The notes beneath the pieces are model-generated. The model was given only the letters and a program-made list of their open reading frames with translations, made no database searches and was not told the DNA's origin. Below are positions 28,172 to 38,554 of a DNA stretch of 64,000 nt, piece by piece. The DNA is taken from contig JAQCDS010000005.1 in NCBI GenBank assembly GCA_027620655.1, positions 62,001-126,000 of the forward strand. The letters are read 5' to 3'. The DNA comes from Bacteroidota bacterium. GTDB lineage: Bacteria > Bacteroidota > Bacteroidia > Flavobacteriales > Flavobacteriaceae. The stretch's first letter is position 1; each line of letters begins with the position of its first letter. Made by a program: the position numbers and the translations under genes.

Positions 28172-29696
28172 TAAAGTGACGTGTTTTTGTAAATACCATT
28201 GCCACCTTATTTTCATTACAATAATCGATACTGAGTTGATCTTTTATAGAACCTCCTGGTTGTATTACTGCTGTAATTCCTGCTTGATGAGCAATTTCTA
28301 CACAATCTGGGAATGGAAAAAAGGCATCACTTGCCATTACGGCACCATTTAAGTCAAAATCAAAAGAGTTTGCCTTATGAATTGCTTGATTTAGAGCGTC
28401 AACACGACTAGTTTGACCTGTTCCACTCGCACATAATTGTTTATTTTTGGCTAAAACAATTGTGTTGGATTTTGTGTGTTTACAGAGTTTTGAAGCAAAA
28501 AGTAAGTCTTCAATTTCTTCTTGTTTTGGACGAATTTTGGTAGTCGTTTCTAGTATTTCTTCAGAATCTGTAATGTTATCTTTGTCTTGCACCAAATACC
28601 CATTAAGACAAGTTCGGACCGAATTTTTAGGCAATTCTGTTAATTTTTGAATCAGTAAAATTCTATTCTTTTTGCATTTCAAAAGTTCTAAAGCTTCCGC
28701 ACTAAAACTTGGCGCTATTACGACTTCACAAAATAATTTGTGGATTTCTTCGGCGGTTGCCAAATCAATTTCGGTATTGCATATTAGAACTCCACCAAAA
28801 GCAGATACAGGATCGCCGGCCAATGCATCTACATAAGCTTGATGTAGGGTGTCTCTTTGAGCCAAACCACAAGCATTGTTGTGCTTTAGAATGGCAAAAG
28901 TTGGAGCTTCGTTTAAGAATTCGTTCATTAAATTTACAGCTGCATCGACATCAAGTAAGTTATTGTAACTTAATTCTTTACCATGTAATTTATCGAACAT
29001 TTTGTCAAAATTTCCAAAGAAAAATCCTTGTTGGTGAGGGTTTTCACCATAGCGCAATGTTTTTCCATTTTGCTCGCTTAATTTCAAAACAACTTCTTCG
29101 TTATTTTGGTTGAAATAATTAAAAATGGCACTGTCATAGTGTGATGAAATATTGAATGATTTTGTAGCAAATCGTTGGCGATCTTCGTAAGAAATAGAAC
29201 CATTATCTTTTGAAATCAAATCTAGAAGTTCTGCATAATCGTCTACTGAAGATACACACAAGACGTCTTTAAAGTTTTTGGCAGCAGCACGAATCAATGA
29301 AATTCCACCAATGTCAATTTTTTCAATAATATCTTGATGACTTGCCCCAGAAGCAACAGTTTTTTCAAAGGGATATAGATCCACAATGACTAGGTCAATT
29401 TGTGGAATATTGAAGCTGTTCATTTCTTCTACATCAGAGGGGTTGTCTTGACGGTTCAGAATTCCACCAAAAATTTTGGGGTGTAGAGTTTTTACACGTC
29501 CACCCAAAATGGAGGGATAGTCTGTTATATCTTCAACAGGGACAACATCAATACCAAGATCGTTAATGAATTTTTGGGTCCCACCAGTAGAATAAATAGT
29601 AACGCCTTGTTCGTTTAATTTTTTTACGATGGGTTCTAGACCATCTTTGCTAAATACTGAAATTAATGCGGAAGATATTGTTTTGTTTTGGCTCAT
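28164..29696 (-). CDS. purH: Bifunctional AICAR transformylase / IMP cyclohydrolase
   Basis: A 510-residue enzyme carrying out the last two steps of IMP synthesis. The N-terminal MGS-like cyclohydrolase domain (1-190) has ALISVFSKDGL, STGGT and GGRVKTLHPKIFGGIL. The C-terminal transformylase has LRYGENPHQ, LKHNNACGLA, the lysine motif of CKHTKSNTIVLAK, and DAFFPFPD. It lies upstream of the mre operon on the same strand but is separated by a terminator-like hairpin. Confidence 0.97.
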   Translation of the reverse strand: MSQNKTISSALISVFSKDGLEPIVKKLNEQGVTIYSTGGTQKFINDLGIDVVPVEDITDYPSILGGRVKTLHPKIFGGILNRQDNPSDVEEMNSFNIPQIDLVIVDLYPFEKTVASGASHQDIIEKIDIGGISLIRAAAKNFKDVLCVSSVDDYAELLDLISKDNGSISYEDRQRFATKSFNISSHYDSAIFNYFNQNNEEVVLKLSEQNGKTLRYGENPHQQGFFFGNFDKMFDKLHGKELSYNNLLDVDAAVNLMNEFLNEAPTFAILKHNNACGLAQRDTLHQAYVDALAGDPVSAFGGVLICNTEIDLATAEEIHKLFCEVVIAPSFSAEALELLKCKKNRILLIQKLTELPKNSVRTCLNGYLVQDKDNITDSEEILETTTKIRPKQEEIEDLLFASKLCKHTKSNTIVLAKNKQLCASGTGQTSRVDALNQAIHKANSFDFDLNGAVMASDAFFPFPDCVEIAHQAGITAVIQPGGSIKDQLSIDYCNENKVAMVFTKTRHFKH

Positions 29697-29805
29697 TTTT
29701 AGTGGAAATTTTAAGTTTCAAAAATAGGAAAATTAGGCGCAATTAAAATCGTGATTTTCATGAAATACAACATAATTTTTAAACAAAAACAGGAGTTATT
29801 AACAT

Positions 29806-30258
29806 CTAAAGCAATGTGGCGACTTTTGCACACACAAATTCCAGAAATTCTTCATCTTTTTTAGAAAAGGGGTCTAAAGTGTTAGAATCAATATCAATCT
29901 GTCCAATATTCTTTCCATCAACAAAAATGGGAATTACAATTTCAGATTTAACCGTAATGCTACAGGCAATATAATTGTCTTGTGCTTTAACGTCTGGCAC
30001 TACAAAATTTTTGTTACTCACCGCCACTTGTCCACAAATCCCTTTTCCAAAAGGAATTATGGTATGATCTGTAGGTGCACCAGCATAGGGTCCTAGTTTG
30101 AGTTCGTTTTTATCACCATTTTTAAAATAAAACCCTACCCAATCGTAGTAGGAAACTTCTGATTTTAGGAGGTTGCAAATTTCTAATAATGTATAATCAA
30201 CATCTGAAGAATTTTCGATTAATTGTGTTATCGTTGGCTTTAAAGATTGTAAATTCAT
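29806..30258 (-). CDS. GAF domain protein, free methionine-R-sulfoxide reductase-like
   Basis: A 150-residue single GAF domain. WVGFYF, LGPYAG, GKGICGQ and YIACSITVKSEIVIP match the fRMsr (YebR) family, which reduces free methionine-R-sulfoxide. Of the three family cysteines, two remain (C75 in GKGICG and C99 in YIACS, the latter being the catalytic one in E. coli numbering C118). The C84 equivalent is replaced: GAPTDHT instead of a GxxxCxxI form. It could still work with one resolving cysteine, or be a plain GAF sensor. It is 109 bases upstream of purH. Confidence 0.82.
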   Translation of the reverse strand: MNLQSLKPTITQLIENSSDVDYTLLEICNLLKSEVSYYDWVGFYFKNGDKNELKLGPYAGAPTDHTIIPFGKGICGQVAVSNKNFVVPDVKAQDNYIACSITVKSEIVIPIFVDGKNIGQIDIDSNTLDPFSKKDEEFLEFVCAKVATLL

Positions 30259-30370
30259 GTAATAAATTTTGTCAAATGTATTAAATCAAAAGATTAAACA
30301 CGAGTTAAAGTTTATTTAATAATATGGGTGTTACAATCTTTGGTTTTGTAAAAATTTATAAATTTGCACT

Positions 30371-30784
30371 ATGAAACATTCTGTGTTCACAAAAATTATA
30401 TCTACCACTATGGCACTTGCTGTGGTATTATCCTCGTTTACTTTTAAAATAGAGCAACATTTTTGTGGGTCAAATTTGGTGGATGTTTCGGTTGTATCTA
30501 AAGTTGAAACTTGTTGTAAAGTTGGCGATCCAAAGGATAATACATTACAATTTACAGAAAAACCGTGTTGTACAACAATAAGTATCTTTGTAGATGGATT
30601 TGACAATTACCAAAACGCTTTTGTTTCTGAATTTACAACCCTGCCATTTTTTGTTGCAACACCATCTATTCAAATCCCTGTTGATTACATTTTTGAAACA
30701 GAATCAGAATTTTCGTATTCCAACTACAATCCTCCGCCACTGATATTCGACATACAGCTGCGCGATCAGGTTTTTTTGATTTAG
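30371..30784 (+). CDS. HYC_CC_PP family exported protein
   Basis: A 137-residue protein of the Bacteroidota family named for its motifs. It has a signal peptide (about 1-24), then EQHFCG, two paired cysteines (ETCCK and KPCCT), and a YNPPPLIFDIQLRDQVFLI end. Function is unknown; members often sit next to TonB-dependent receptors, as here, and cysteine pairs suggest metal binding. A TAAATTTG (-7-like) lies just three bases before the start codon, so the transcript may be nearly leaderless or the start may be downstream. Confidence 0.78.
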   Translation: MKHSVFTKIISTTMALAVVLSSFTFKIEQHFCGSNLVDVSVVSKVETCCKVGDPKDNTLQFTEKPCCTTISIFVDGFDNYQNAFVSEFTTLPFFVATPSIQIPVDYIFETESEFSYSNYNPPPLIFDIQLRDQVFLI

Positions 30785-30876
30785 ATTATTTTTTTAAATC
30801 AAACTCTTTTTGGAGTATGTTGTATACATCATTATGTATACCCCAATTCTTTAAAAATAATTTTAAATTTCTAATA

Positions 30877-33117
30877 ATGAAAAACCTATTCATCATCTTA
30901 TTTTTCATGCCTGCCTTGATTTTTGCACAAGACAAAATCAAAGGTATGGTCATGGAACCCTCGCCACAAGGGCAACACTTTCCACTTTCTGGTGCTAATG
31001 TCATTTGGGAAGGCACTTCGGTGGGCACTATCACCGATATTGATGGCAATTTTACATTGCCTTATGAATCTTCATATAAAAGATTAATCATTAGTTATAT
31101 AGGCTATAAATCAAAAATAATTGATGTAAAAAATCTGAATACAGTTATTCACATACTGTTGCAACCGACCGATGATTTGGAGGAAGTAACGGTTACAACT
31201 CGAAAAAAAGCATCGGCAACATCTTACCTTGCATCGCAAAATATTACAACTATCAGTAGCAAAGAGTTGCTGAAAGCGGCTTGTTGTAATCTTTCGGAAA
31301 GTTTTGAAACCAATCCATCTATTGATGTCAATTTTACGGACGCTATATCCGGGACAAAGCAAATTAAAATGCTTGGCCTTACCAGTCCATATATTTTGAT
31401 AGCAACTGAAAATGTACCCTCAGTCAGGGGGGCATCACAAGCCTATGGCCTCAGCTTTATTCCAGGAACTTGGGTGGAAAGCATTCAGGTAACAAAAGGT
31501 GCTGGAAGCGTTACCAATGGTTTTGAAAGTATCGCTGGTCAAATCAATGCAGAACTTGTTAAACCTTCATCGGATAAAAAGTTTTTTGTAAATGCATATG
31601 GCTCAATTAATGGTCGTTTGGAACTCAACACCCATTTTAATACCAAACTGAACGAAAAATGGAGCACTGGAGTGTATATTCATGGTGACAGACGTGGCGA
31701 AAAATTTGACAATAACCGAGATTCATTTTTGGATTTACCCGTTGGGAATCAAATTAATGTCATGAACCGTTGGCAATACACCAATCTTGAAAAGGGATTG
31801 ATTAGTTTTTTGAATTTTCGATTTTTAGATGATAAAAAACAATCGGGTCAAATAAACTACGACCCTAATGTTCATAAGTTTGGCAACGCTGTTTGGGGGA
31901 GTGAAGTGGACACCAGGCGATTTGATTTTTCTGGAAAATTTGGATATGTGAATCCAAAAATTCCTTACCAGAGTTTAGGGTTACAATTGTCTTACAGCAG
32001 GCATGACCAAAATTCTTATTTTGGAAACAGAATCTATGATATAAATCACAAGAGCTTATATTCTAATTTGGTTTATAATTCCATCATTAGTGATTCAAGA
32101 CATAAAATAAAAACAGGAATTGGTTTTTCTCACGACACTTACGAAGAGCAAGTGAATACAACAGATTATTCAAGAAACGAAAATTCTATTGGAGGGTTTT
32201 TCGAATATTCTTTTGATGATTTAGATGCTATAAATTTAACAGCTGGAGTTCGTATAGACCACCACAATTTGATGGGAACATTTGTTACACCTCGTTTTCA
32301 TGCACGTTACACCCCTTGGGAAAAATCGGCACTTAGATTTTCATTTGGGCGTGGTAAGCGAGCAGCCAATATCTTTGCAGAAAACCAACGTTTGTTTGCC
32401 TCATCGCGAACCATAAATATTCAAAATACTGGGGGTAATATCTATGGGCTAAATCCTGAAATTGCATGGAATTATGGAATTTCATTTTTGCAAGGCTTTC
32501 AGTTATTCGACCGAAAAGCAGATATAAATATTGATTTTTATAGAACAGATTTCCAAAATCAGGTGGTTGTAGATTATGAAACCCCTACAGAAATTAATTT
32601 TTATAATTTAGATGGGGAGAGTTTTGCAAACAGCTTTCAAGTGGAGTTCAACTATACACCATTAGAACGATTGGATCTCAAATCGGCCTATAAATATTAT
32701 GATGTTAAAACACAATATCAAAGTGGGAAATTACAAAAACCTTTAACCCCTAAGCATCGTGTATTTGCCAATGCGTCCTACGAAACACAACCTTCAACAA
32801 AAGGGGGTCTTTGGAAATTTGATGCCACCTACAATTGGATAGGAGAGCAGCGTTTTTCGTCCACAATGCAAAGTCCAGAGGCATTTCGTTTGAATTCCCA
32901 TTCCCCAACATTTTCTACTTTAAACGCTCAGGTTACAAAAGTGTTTTCCGATCAGTTTGAGGTGTATCTTGGAGGAGAAAATATTACAAATGTAAGACAG
33001 GAAAATCCGATTTTGAGTGCTAATAACCCGTTTGGCGCAAACTTTGATAGTACTTTTGTATATGGCCCAATTTTTGGCAGCATGTATTATGCAGGATTAA
33101 GATTTAAATTAAATTAA
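30877..33117 (+). CDS. TonB-dependent outer-membrane receptor, probably for copper or a related metal
   Basis: A 746-residue outer-membrane barrel. It has a signal peptide (MKNLFIILFFMPALIFAQ), an N-terminal carboxypeptidase-regulatory-like beta domain (about 22-105), a plug domain and a 22-strand-type barrel ending in an aromatic-poor GLRFKLN strand. I start it at the ATG at 30877, since the 30817 start would bury the signal peptide. The ligand is not shown by the sequence; the flanking HYC_CC_PP and HMA genes make a metal such as copper likely. It lies 93 bases after the HYC_CC_PP gene and 11 bases before the HMA gene. Confidence 0.88.
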   Translation: MKNLFIILFFMPALIFAQDKIKGMVMEPSPQGQHFPLSGANVIWEGTSVGTITDIDGNFTLPYESSYKRLIISYIGYKSKIIDVKNLNTVIHILLQPTDDLEEVTVTTRKKASATSYLASQNITTISSKELLKAACCNLSESFETNPSIDVNFTDAISGTKQIKMLGLTSPYILIATENVPSVRGASQAYGLSFIPGTWVESIQVTKGAGSVTNGFESIAGQINAELVKPSSDKKFFVNAYGSINGRLELNTHFNTKLNEKWSTGVYIHGDRRGEKFDNNRDSFLDLPVGNQINVMNRWQYTNLEKGLISFLNFRFLDDKKQSGQINYDPNVHKFGNAVWGSEVDTRRFDFSGKFGYVNPKIPYQSLGLQLSYSRHDQNSYFGNRIYDINHKSLYSNLVYNSIISDSRHKIKTGIGFSHDTYEEQVNTTDYSRNENSIGGFFEYSFDDLDAINLTAGVRIDHHNLMGTFVTPRFHARYTPWEKSALRFSFGRGKRAANIFAENQRLFASSRTINIQNTGGNIYGLNPEIAWNYGISFLQGFQLFDRKADINIDFYRTDFQNQVVVDYETPTEINFYNLDGESFANSFQVEFNYTPLERLDLKSAYKYYDVKTQYQSGKLQKPLTPKHRVFANASYETQPSTKGGLWKFDATYNWIGEQRFSSTMQSPEAFRLNSHSPTFSTLNAQVTKVFSDQFEVYLGGENITNVRQENPILSANNPFGANFDSTFVYGPIFGSMYYAGLRFKLN

Positions 33118-33128
33118 AACGAAATATT

Positions 33129-33488
33129 ATGAAACTTATAAAATTTACTGTTCTATTGCTGATGATATCATCAATAGGCTATGCCCAAAACAAAAATGCA
33201 AAAGCCACTATTGAAGTTGACGGTGTTTGTATGATGTGTAAAAACAGAATAGAAAAAGCATGTTTAAAAACAAAAGGCGTAAAATCGGCTGTTTGGAATG
33301 TTGAAACTCACAATTTGAGTCTAATTTATGACGAACGAAAAGTGAATTTAGAAACTATAAATTCAAAAATAGCAGAAGCAGGGCATGACACTAAAATTAT
33401 AAAAGCTACAGATGAGGCTTATGAGGGCTTACATCCGTGTTGCAAGTATCGCGATGAAGAAATTCAAGAAGATCATAAATCAAATTGA
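33129..33488 (+). CDS. Exported heavy-metal-associated (HMA) domain protein
   Basis: A 119-residue protein with a signal peptide (1-20, ending GYAQ) and one ferredoxin-like HMA domain (about 25-95). The metal site is GVCMMCKNRIE, with C34 and C37 spaced as in copper chaperones. A further CC pair lies near the C-terminus (HPCCKYRD). Because it is exported it should act in the periplasm, unlike classical cytoplasmic CopZ. It ends the cluster with the TonB receptor and is followed by a terminator. Confidence 0.88.
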   Translation: MKLIKFTVLLLMISSIGYAQNKNAKATIEVDGVCMMCKNRIEKACLKTKGVKSAVWNVETHNLSLIYDERKVNLETINSKIAEAGHDTKIIKATDEAYEGLHPCCKYRDEEIQEDHKSN

Positions 33489-33501
33489 TCGATGTAATTA
33501 C

Positions 33502-33537
33502 AAAAAAAAAGCACTTTCAAAAGAAGCGCTTTTTTTA
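33502..33537. terminator. Terminator between the HMA gene and groEL
   Basis: An imperfect stem AAAAAAAGC-a-CTT / AAG-c-GCTTTTTTT with a loop of about seven bases lies between the two convergent genes. Confidence 0.6.
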
Positions 33538-33555
33538 TTGTTGTTTGTGATGTTT

Positions 33556-35483
<1,928 letters not shown>

Positions 35484-35522
35484 ATGATTATTTTATTTTT
35501 TAAATTTTGTATTTAAATTTAC

Positions 35523-35555
35523 CAAAACTATGCCATTAAAATTAAGACTGACAAA
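35523..35555 (-). promoter_or_regulatory. Predicted promoter for groES-groEL
   Basis: On the minus strand TTTG (35552-35555) and TAGTTTTG (35523-35530) are 21 bases apart, a full match to the Bacteroidota -33/-7 pattern. No CIRCE inverted repeat was seen in the leader. Confidence 0.55.
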
Positions 35556-35615
35556 CTTTCAGTAACAAAAAATGCCAACTAAGTGTTGTCATTTTTTAAT
35601 ATTTTTCTTCAGATT

Positions 35616-35969
35616 TTACTCTGAGTCTTCACTAGACTCTTCAGTCAAAGGGATATCTTCTGCTGGAGTTTCAGCAGCTGGCACTGTTGTACTTTCTGAA
35701 TCTAATGCCTTGGATTCTTGATTGTCACTAGAACCACCACCTATGGCAACATTTGAAAGTAAAATCAATGCCAAAAGTAGAGTTGCAAGTGCCCAAGTAC
35801 TTTTGTCTAGGAAATCTGTTGTTTTTTTGACACCACCGAGTTGCTGGCCACCGCCACCACCAAATGATGAAGACAGACCTCCACCCTTTGGGTTTTGTAC
35901 CATAATCACTACGACTAATAAAAATGCGACAATGACTATTAATACCAAAAATATTGAAAACGTACTCAT
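35616..35969 (-). CDS. secG: Preprotein translocase subunit SecG
   Basis: A 117-residue inner-membrane part of SecYEG. Two membrane segments are visible (about 3-22 and 55-75) around the glycine-rich loop QNPKGGGLSSSFGGGGGQQLGGVKK that is typical of SecG. The C-terminal tail is acidic and longer than in E. coli. It overlaps the upstream gene by four bases. Confidence 0.93.
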   Translation of the reverse strand: MSTFSIFLVLIVIVAFLLVVVIMVQNPKGGGLSSSFGGGGGQQLGGVKKTTDFLDKSTWALATLLLALILLSNVAIGGGSSDNQESKALDSESTTVPAAETPAEDIPLTEESSEDSE

Positions 35970-36784
35970 GAGTTTTTATTTTTTTCTTGTAATTGCTGTA
36001 TTGCTTTAATTTGGTTTGCAAATAAACCACTTTTTTCTGGATATTTCAAACTTAAAATAGTGTAGGATTGAATAGCTCTTTCGTAGTTTTTTTGTTCGAC
36101 ATAAATTCGTGCAAGAGTCTCGGTCATCAATTGTTCGGGTTCTTCTGTTCTTTGTTCGGCAATATTCTCAATAATTCCTTCTTTTTGTACAGGTTTTATT
36201 TTAGGATTTTTTGAGATAAAAGCATCAATCAAATCAAAGTTTTTTGATTGTTTTGAAGAAGTTTCTTTGTTGTTTTCCGATCGATCAATTGGTTTTGCTT
36301 TTGTCAATTGTAGCCATTGTACAAAAGAAAGCGTATCATTTTTGTCAAATTCTAATGACGCCCCAAGATTTAATATTTCAGCAGCCTTAAGGTTTGAATC
36401 ATCAACTTCGTCTGTAGAATCAATCCCCATTTTAAGCAGTGCTTCTTCTCTTTTTGAATGATTAGAAATATCCTGATAGTCAGTTACTTCAAGTGTTTTT
36501 AGACCTTCGTGATTATTTTTTATTTGATCAGAAATAACATTTTGAAGAAATGCTTCTGATGTAATAAAGTCGAACAAAATACTACGATCTGTGGTATAGG
36601 CCGCAGTGGTTTTTAATGCTTTGTTGTATTTGTAACTATCAATAGATTTTAAACTTTTTAGATGTAATGCATATGCCGATTGAAAATAAGGAAATTCTTC
36701 AATCAGTGATTCAATTGAAGCCAGCTGTTTTTTCTTCAATTTTGAAGGCGAATGAAGTAATTTTGTAAAGTTCAGTGTGTTCAT
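35966..36784 (-). CDS. Hypothetical cytoplasmic protein with a C-terminal TPR-like repeat
   Basis: A 272-residue protein with no signal peptide. The N-terminal half is helical and charged; the C-terminal region (about 220-265) has one clear TPR-like unit, ARIYVEQKNYERAIQSY followed by LKYPEKSGLF. I use the ATG at 36784 rather than a TTG nine bases upstream that would overlap lptE. It sits between lptE and secG, an arrangement I recall in other Flavobacteriaceae. Function unknown; an envelope-assembly helper is a guess from context. Confidence 0.82.
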   Translation of the reverse strand: MNTLNFTKLLHSPSKLKKKQLASIESLIEEFPYFQSAYALHLKSLKSIDSYKYNKALKTTAAYTTDRSILFDFITSEAFLQNVISDQIKNNHEGLKTLEVTDYQDISNHSKREEALLKMGIDSTDEVDDSNLKAAEILNLGASLEFDKNDTLSFVQWLQLTKAKPIDRSENNKETSSKQSKNFDLIDAFISKNPKIKPVQKEGIIENIAEQRTEEPEQLMTETLARIYVEQKNYERAIQSYTILSLKYPEKSGLFANQIKAIQQLQEKNKNS

Positions 36785-36786
36785 TA

Positions 36787-37299
36787 TTACCAATTAGCTA
36801 GTGAAGCATTTATGATGTCTTGTGTCAAACGTTCGTAAATTTCTGTAATGGCTGTTGTTTTTTGGGAGCCAACAAGTTGTTCACTTCCTGAATAGTCATA
36901 AAAAAACGAGAACCGTTTTTCAAAATCAGCTTCTTCATCATTTGTATTTATAAAACGAACATTTACTGTAATTGTCAATCTGTTTTGAGCAGCAGTATTG
37001 TTGGCAGTTGCTGTTGTTGGAGCTATTCTATATTCAACAATTTCCCCTTCATAAATAATATCACCATTAGATTTTACTAAGTCCAAATTGGTTTGATTTA
37101 AAATCAAATCTTGAAGTGCAAGCGTAAAATCACGTTCAATTCCAGGTTCAATTAAGTTGGCTGTATTTTGAAAATAATTCACCTGAAATGTTTTGGTGTT
37201 GCTATCTATTGAAATTCCTGTAAATGAATACGGACCACAACCAAAGTATGTAGCGAAAACGCCAAACAAAAAAACTGTGCGAAGCGCTTTATAAATCAT
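36787..37299 (-). CDS. lptE: LptE-family LPS assembly lipoprotein
   Basis: A 170-residue lipoprotein that would plug the LptD barrel during lipopolysaccharide export. The lipid-attachment cysteine is C21 (TYFGCGPYSFTG), and CGPYSFTG is the characteristic start of the Bacteroidota LptE family. The rest is the alpha-beta LptE fold with QVNYFQNTANLIEPG and a C-terminal helix. Its start overlaps the end of the sigma-54 activator by about 11 bases. Confidence 0.88.
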   Translation of the reverse strand: MIYKALRTVFLFGVFATYFGCGPYSFTGISIDSNTKTFQVNYFQNTANLIEPGIERDFTLALQDLILNQTNLDLVKSNGDIIYEGEIVEYRIAPTTATANNTAAQNRLTITVNVRFINTNDEEADFEKRFSFFYDYSGSEQLVGSQKTTAITEIYERLTQDIINASLANW

Positions 37300-38551
37300 A
37301 TTGCTTTATTTTTCTATACAGTGTGCGTTCAGAAATCCCTAGTTCATCTGCAGCAAGTTTTCGTTTGCCATTGTGCCGTTCCAGAGATTTTTTTATCAAT
37401 TCTATTTCTTTGTCATGTAAAGATAGTGTTTCTTCCTCTTCCTCAACATCTTCAATGAAATCAAATTTTTCTTTTGAATCAACAATTTCAATTGAGGACT
37501 CATCAGTGCTATGTCCTGAAAGAGCCAAAACTTCCTCTTTTTGCGGAGTGTTTTTGGACGATTGATCGCTGTATATTTTTTTAATTAAATGTTCTTTTTT
37601 TTCTTGAACATCTTTGTAATTATCGTTTTGCATCAATTCCATTGTAAGTTTTTTGAGATCATTCAAATCACTTTTCATGTCAAAAAGAACTTTGTACAAA
37701 ATTTCACGTTCTGTGCTAAAATCGCCTTCAGTTTTTTCTTTTTTGATGACCGCAGGGAGTTGATTTCCAAAATTTGGGAGGTAAGTTTTAAGCGTGCTAG
37801 CATCAATCAATCTAGAAGATTCTAGAACAGAAATTTGTTCGGCAATATTTCGCAATTGCCTGATATTTCCCGACCAACGATAGTTTTGAAGCAATTGAAC
37901 AGCATTATCGTCCAAACGAATCGTTGGCATTTTATACTTCAATGCAAAATCACTCGAAAATTTTCTAAACAACAAATGAATGTCATCTTTTCTTTTGCGT
38001 AATGCAGGGATAGGAATTTCTATAGTACTTAGGCGGTAATACAAATCCTCACGAAATTTTTCTTTTTCGATGGCTTCAAACATATTGACATTTGTTGCTG
38101 CCACAATACGAACATCTGTTTTTTGAACCTTACTTGATCCTACTTTGATAAATTCTCCATTTTCTAGTACTCGCAATAAGCGGACTTGTGTGGTAAGAGG
38201 AAGTTCGCCAACTTCATCCAAAAAAATAGTGCCCCCATCGGCAACTTCAAAATATCCCGAGCGTGTTTGTGTAGCTCCCGTAAATGCTCCTTTTTCATGT
38301 CCAAAAAGCTCACTATCAATGGTGCCCTCTGGAATTGCACCACAGTTTACAGCTATATATTTTCCATGTTTTCTGTGCGAAAGTTGATGTATTATTTTCG
38401 GCACAACTTCTTTTCCAACACCACTCTCACCCGTAACTAAAACAGAAATATCTGTTGGTGCTACTTGAATTGCTTTTTCAATAGCACGATTTAGACCTTT
38501 ATCGTTTCCGATAATCCCAAAGCGTTGTTTTATAGATTGAACAGTTTCCAT
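37289..38551 (-). CDS. Sigma-54-dependent transcriptional activator without a sensor domain
   Basis: A 420-residue enhancer-binding protein. The AAA+ domain starts almost at the N-terminus: Walker A GESGVGKE (41-48), GAFTGA loop (88-93) that contacts sigma-54, and a Walker B FLDEVGELP. A Fis-type helix-turn-helix ends the protein (about 380-420, LAADELGISERTLYRKIKQY). Between them is a long linker with an acidic run (about 340-375). No receiver, GAF or PAS domain precedes the AAA+ part, so the input signal is unclear. It follows miaB by three bases and overlaps lptE. Confidence 0.93.
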   Translation of the reverse strand: METVQSIKQRFGIIGNDKGLNRAIEKAIQVAPTDISVLVTGESGVGKEVVPKIIHQLSHRKHGKYIAVNCGAIPEGTIDSELFGHEKGAFTGATQTRSGYFEVADGGTIFLDEVGELPLTTQVRLLRVLENGEFIKVGSSKVQKTDVRIVAATNVNMFEAIEKEKFREDLYYRLSTIEIPIPALRKRKDDIHLLFRKFSSDFALKYKMPTIRLDDNAVQLLQNYRWSGNIRQLRNIAEQISVLESSRLIDASTLKTYLPNFGNQLPAVIKKEKTEGDFSTEREILYKVLFDMKSDLNDLKKLTMELMQNDNYKDVQEKKEHLIKKIYSDQSSKNTPQKEEVLALSGHSTDESSIEIVDSKEKFDFIEDVEEEEETLSLHDKEIELIKKSLERHNGKRKLAADELGISERTLYRKIKQYDL

Positions 38552-38554
38552 ACC

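Noticed and set aside
28709-29113. 134-codon open frame opposite purH
   Set aside because: Antisense to purH; no signal or domain seen.
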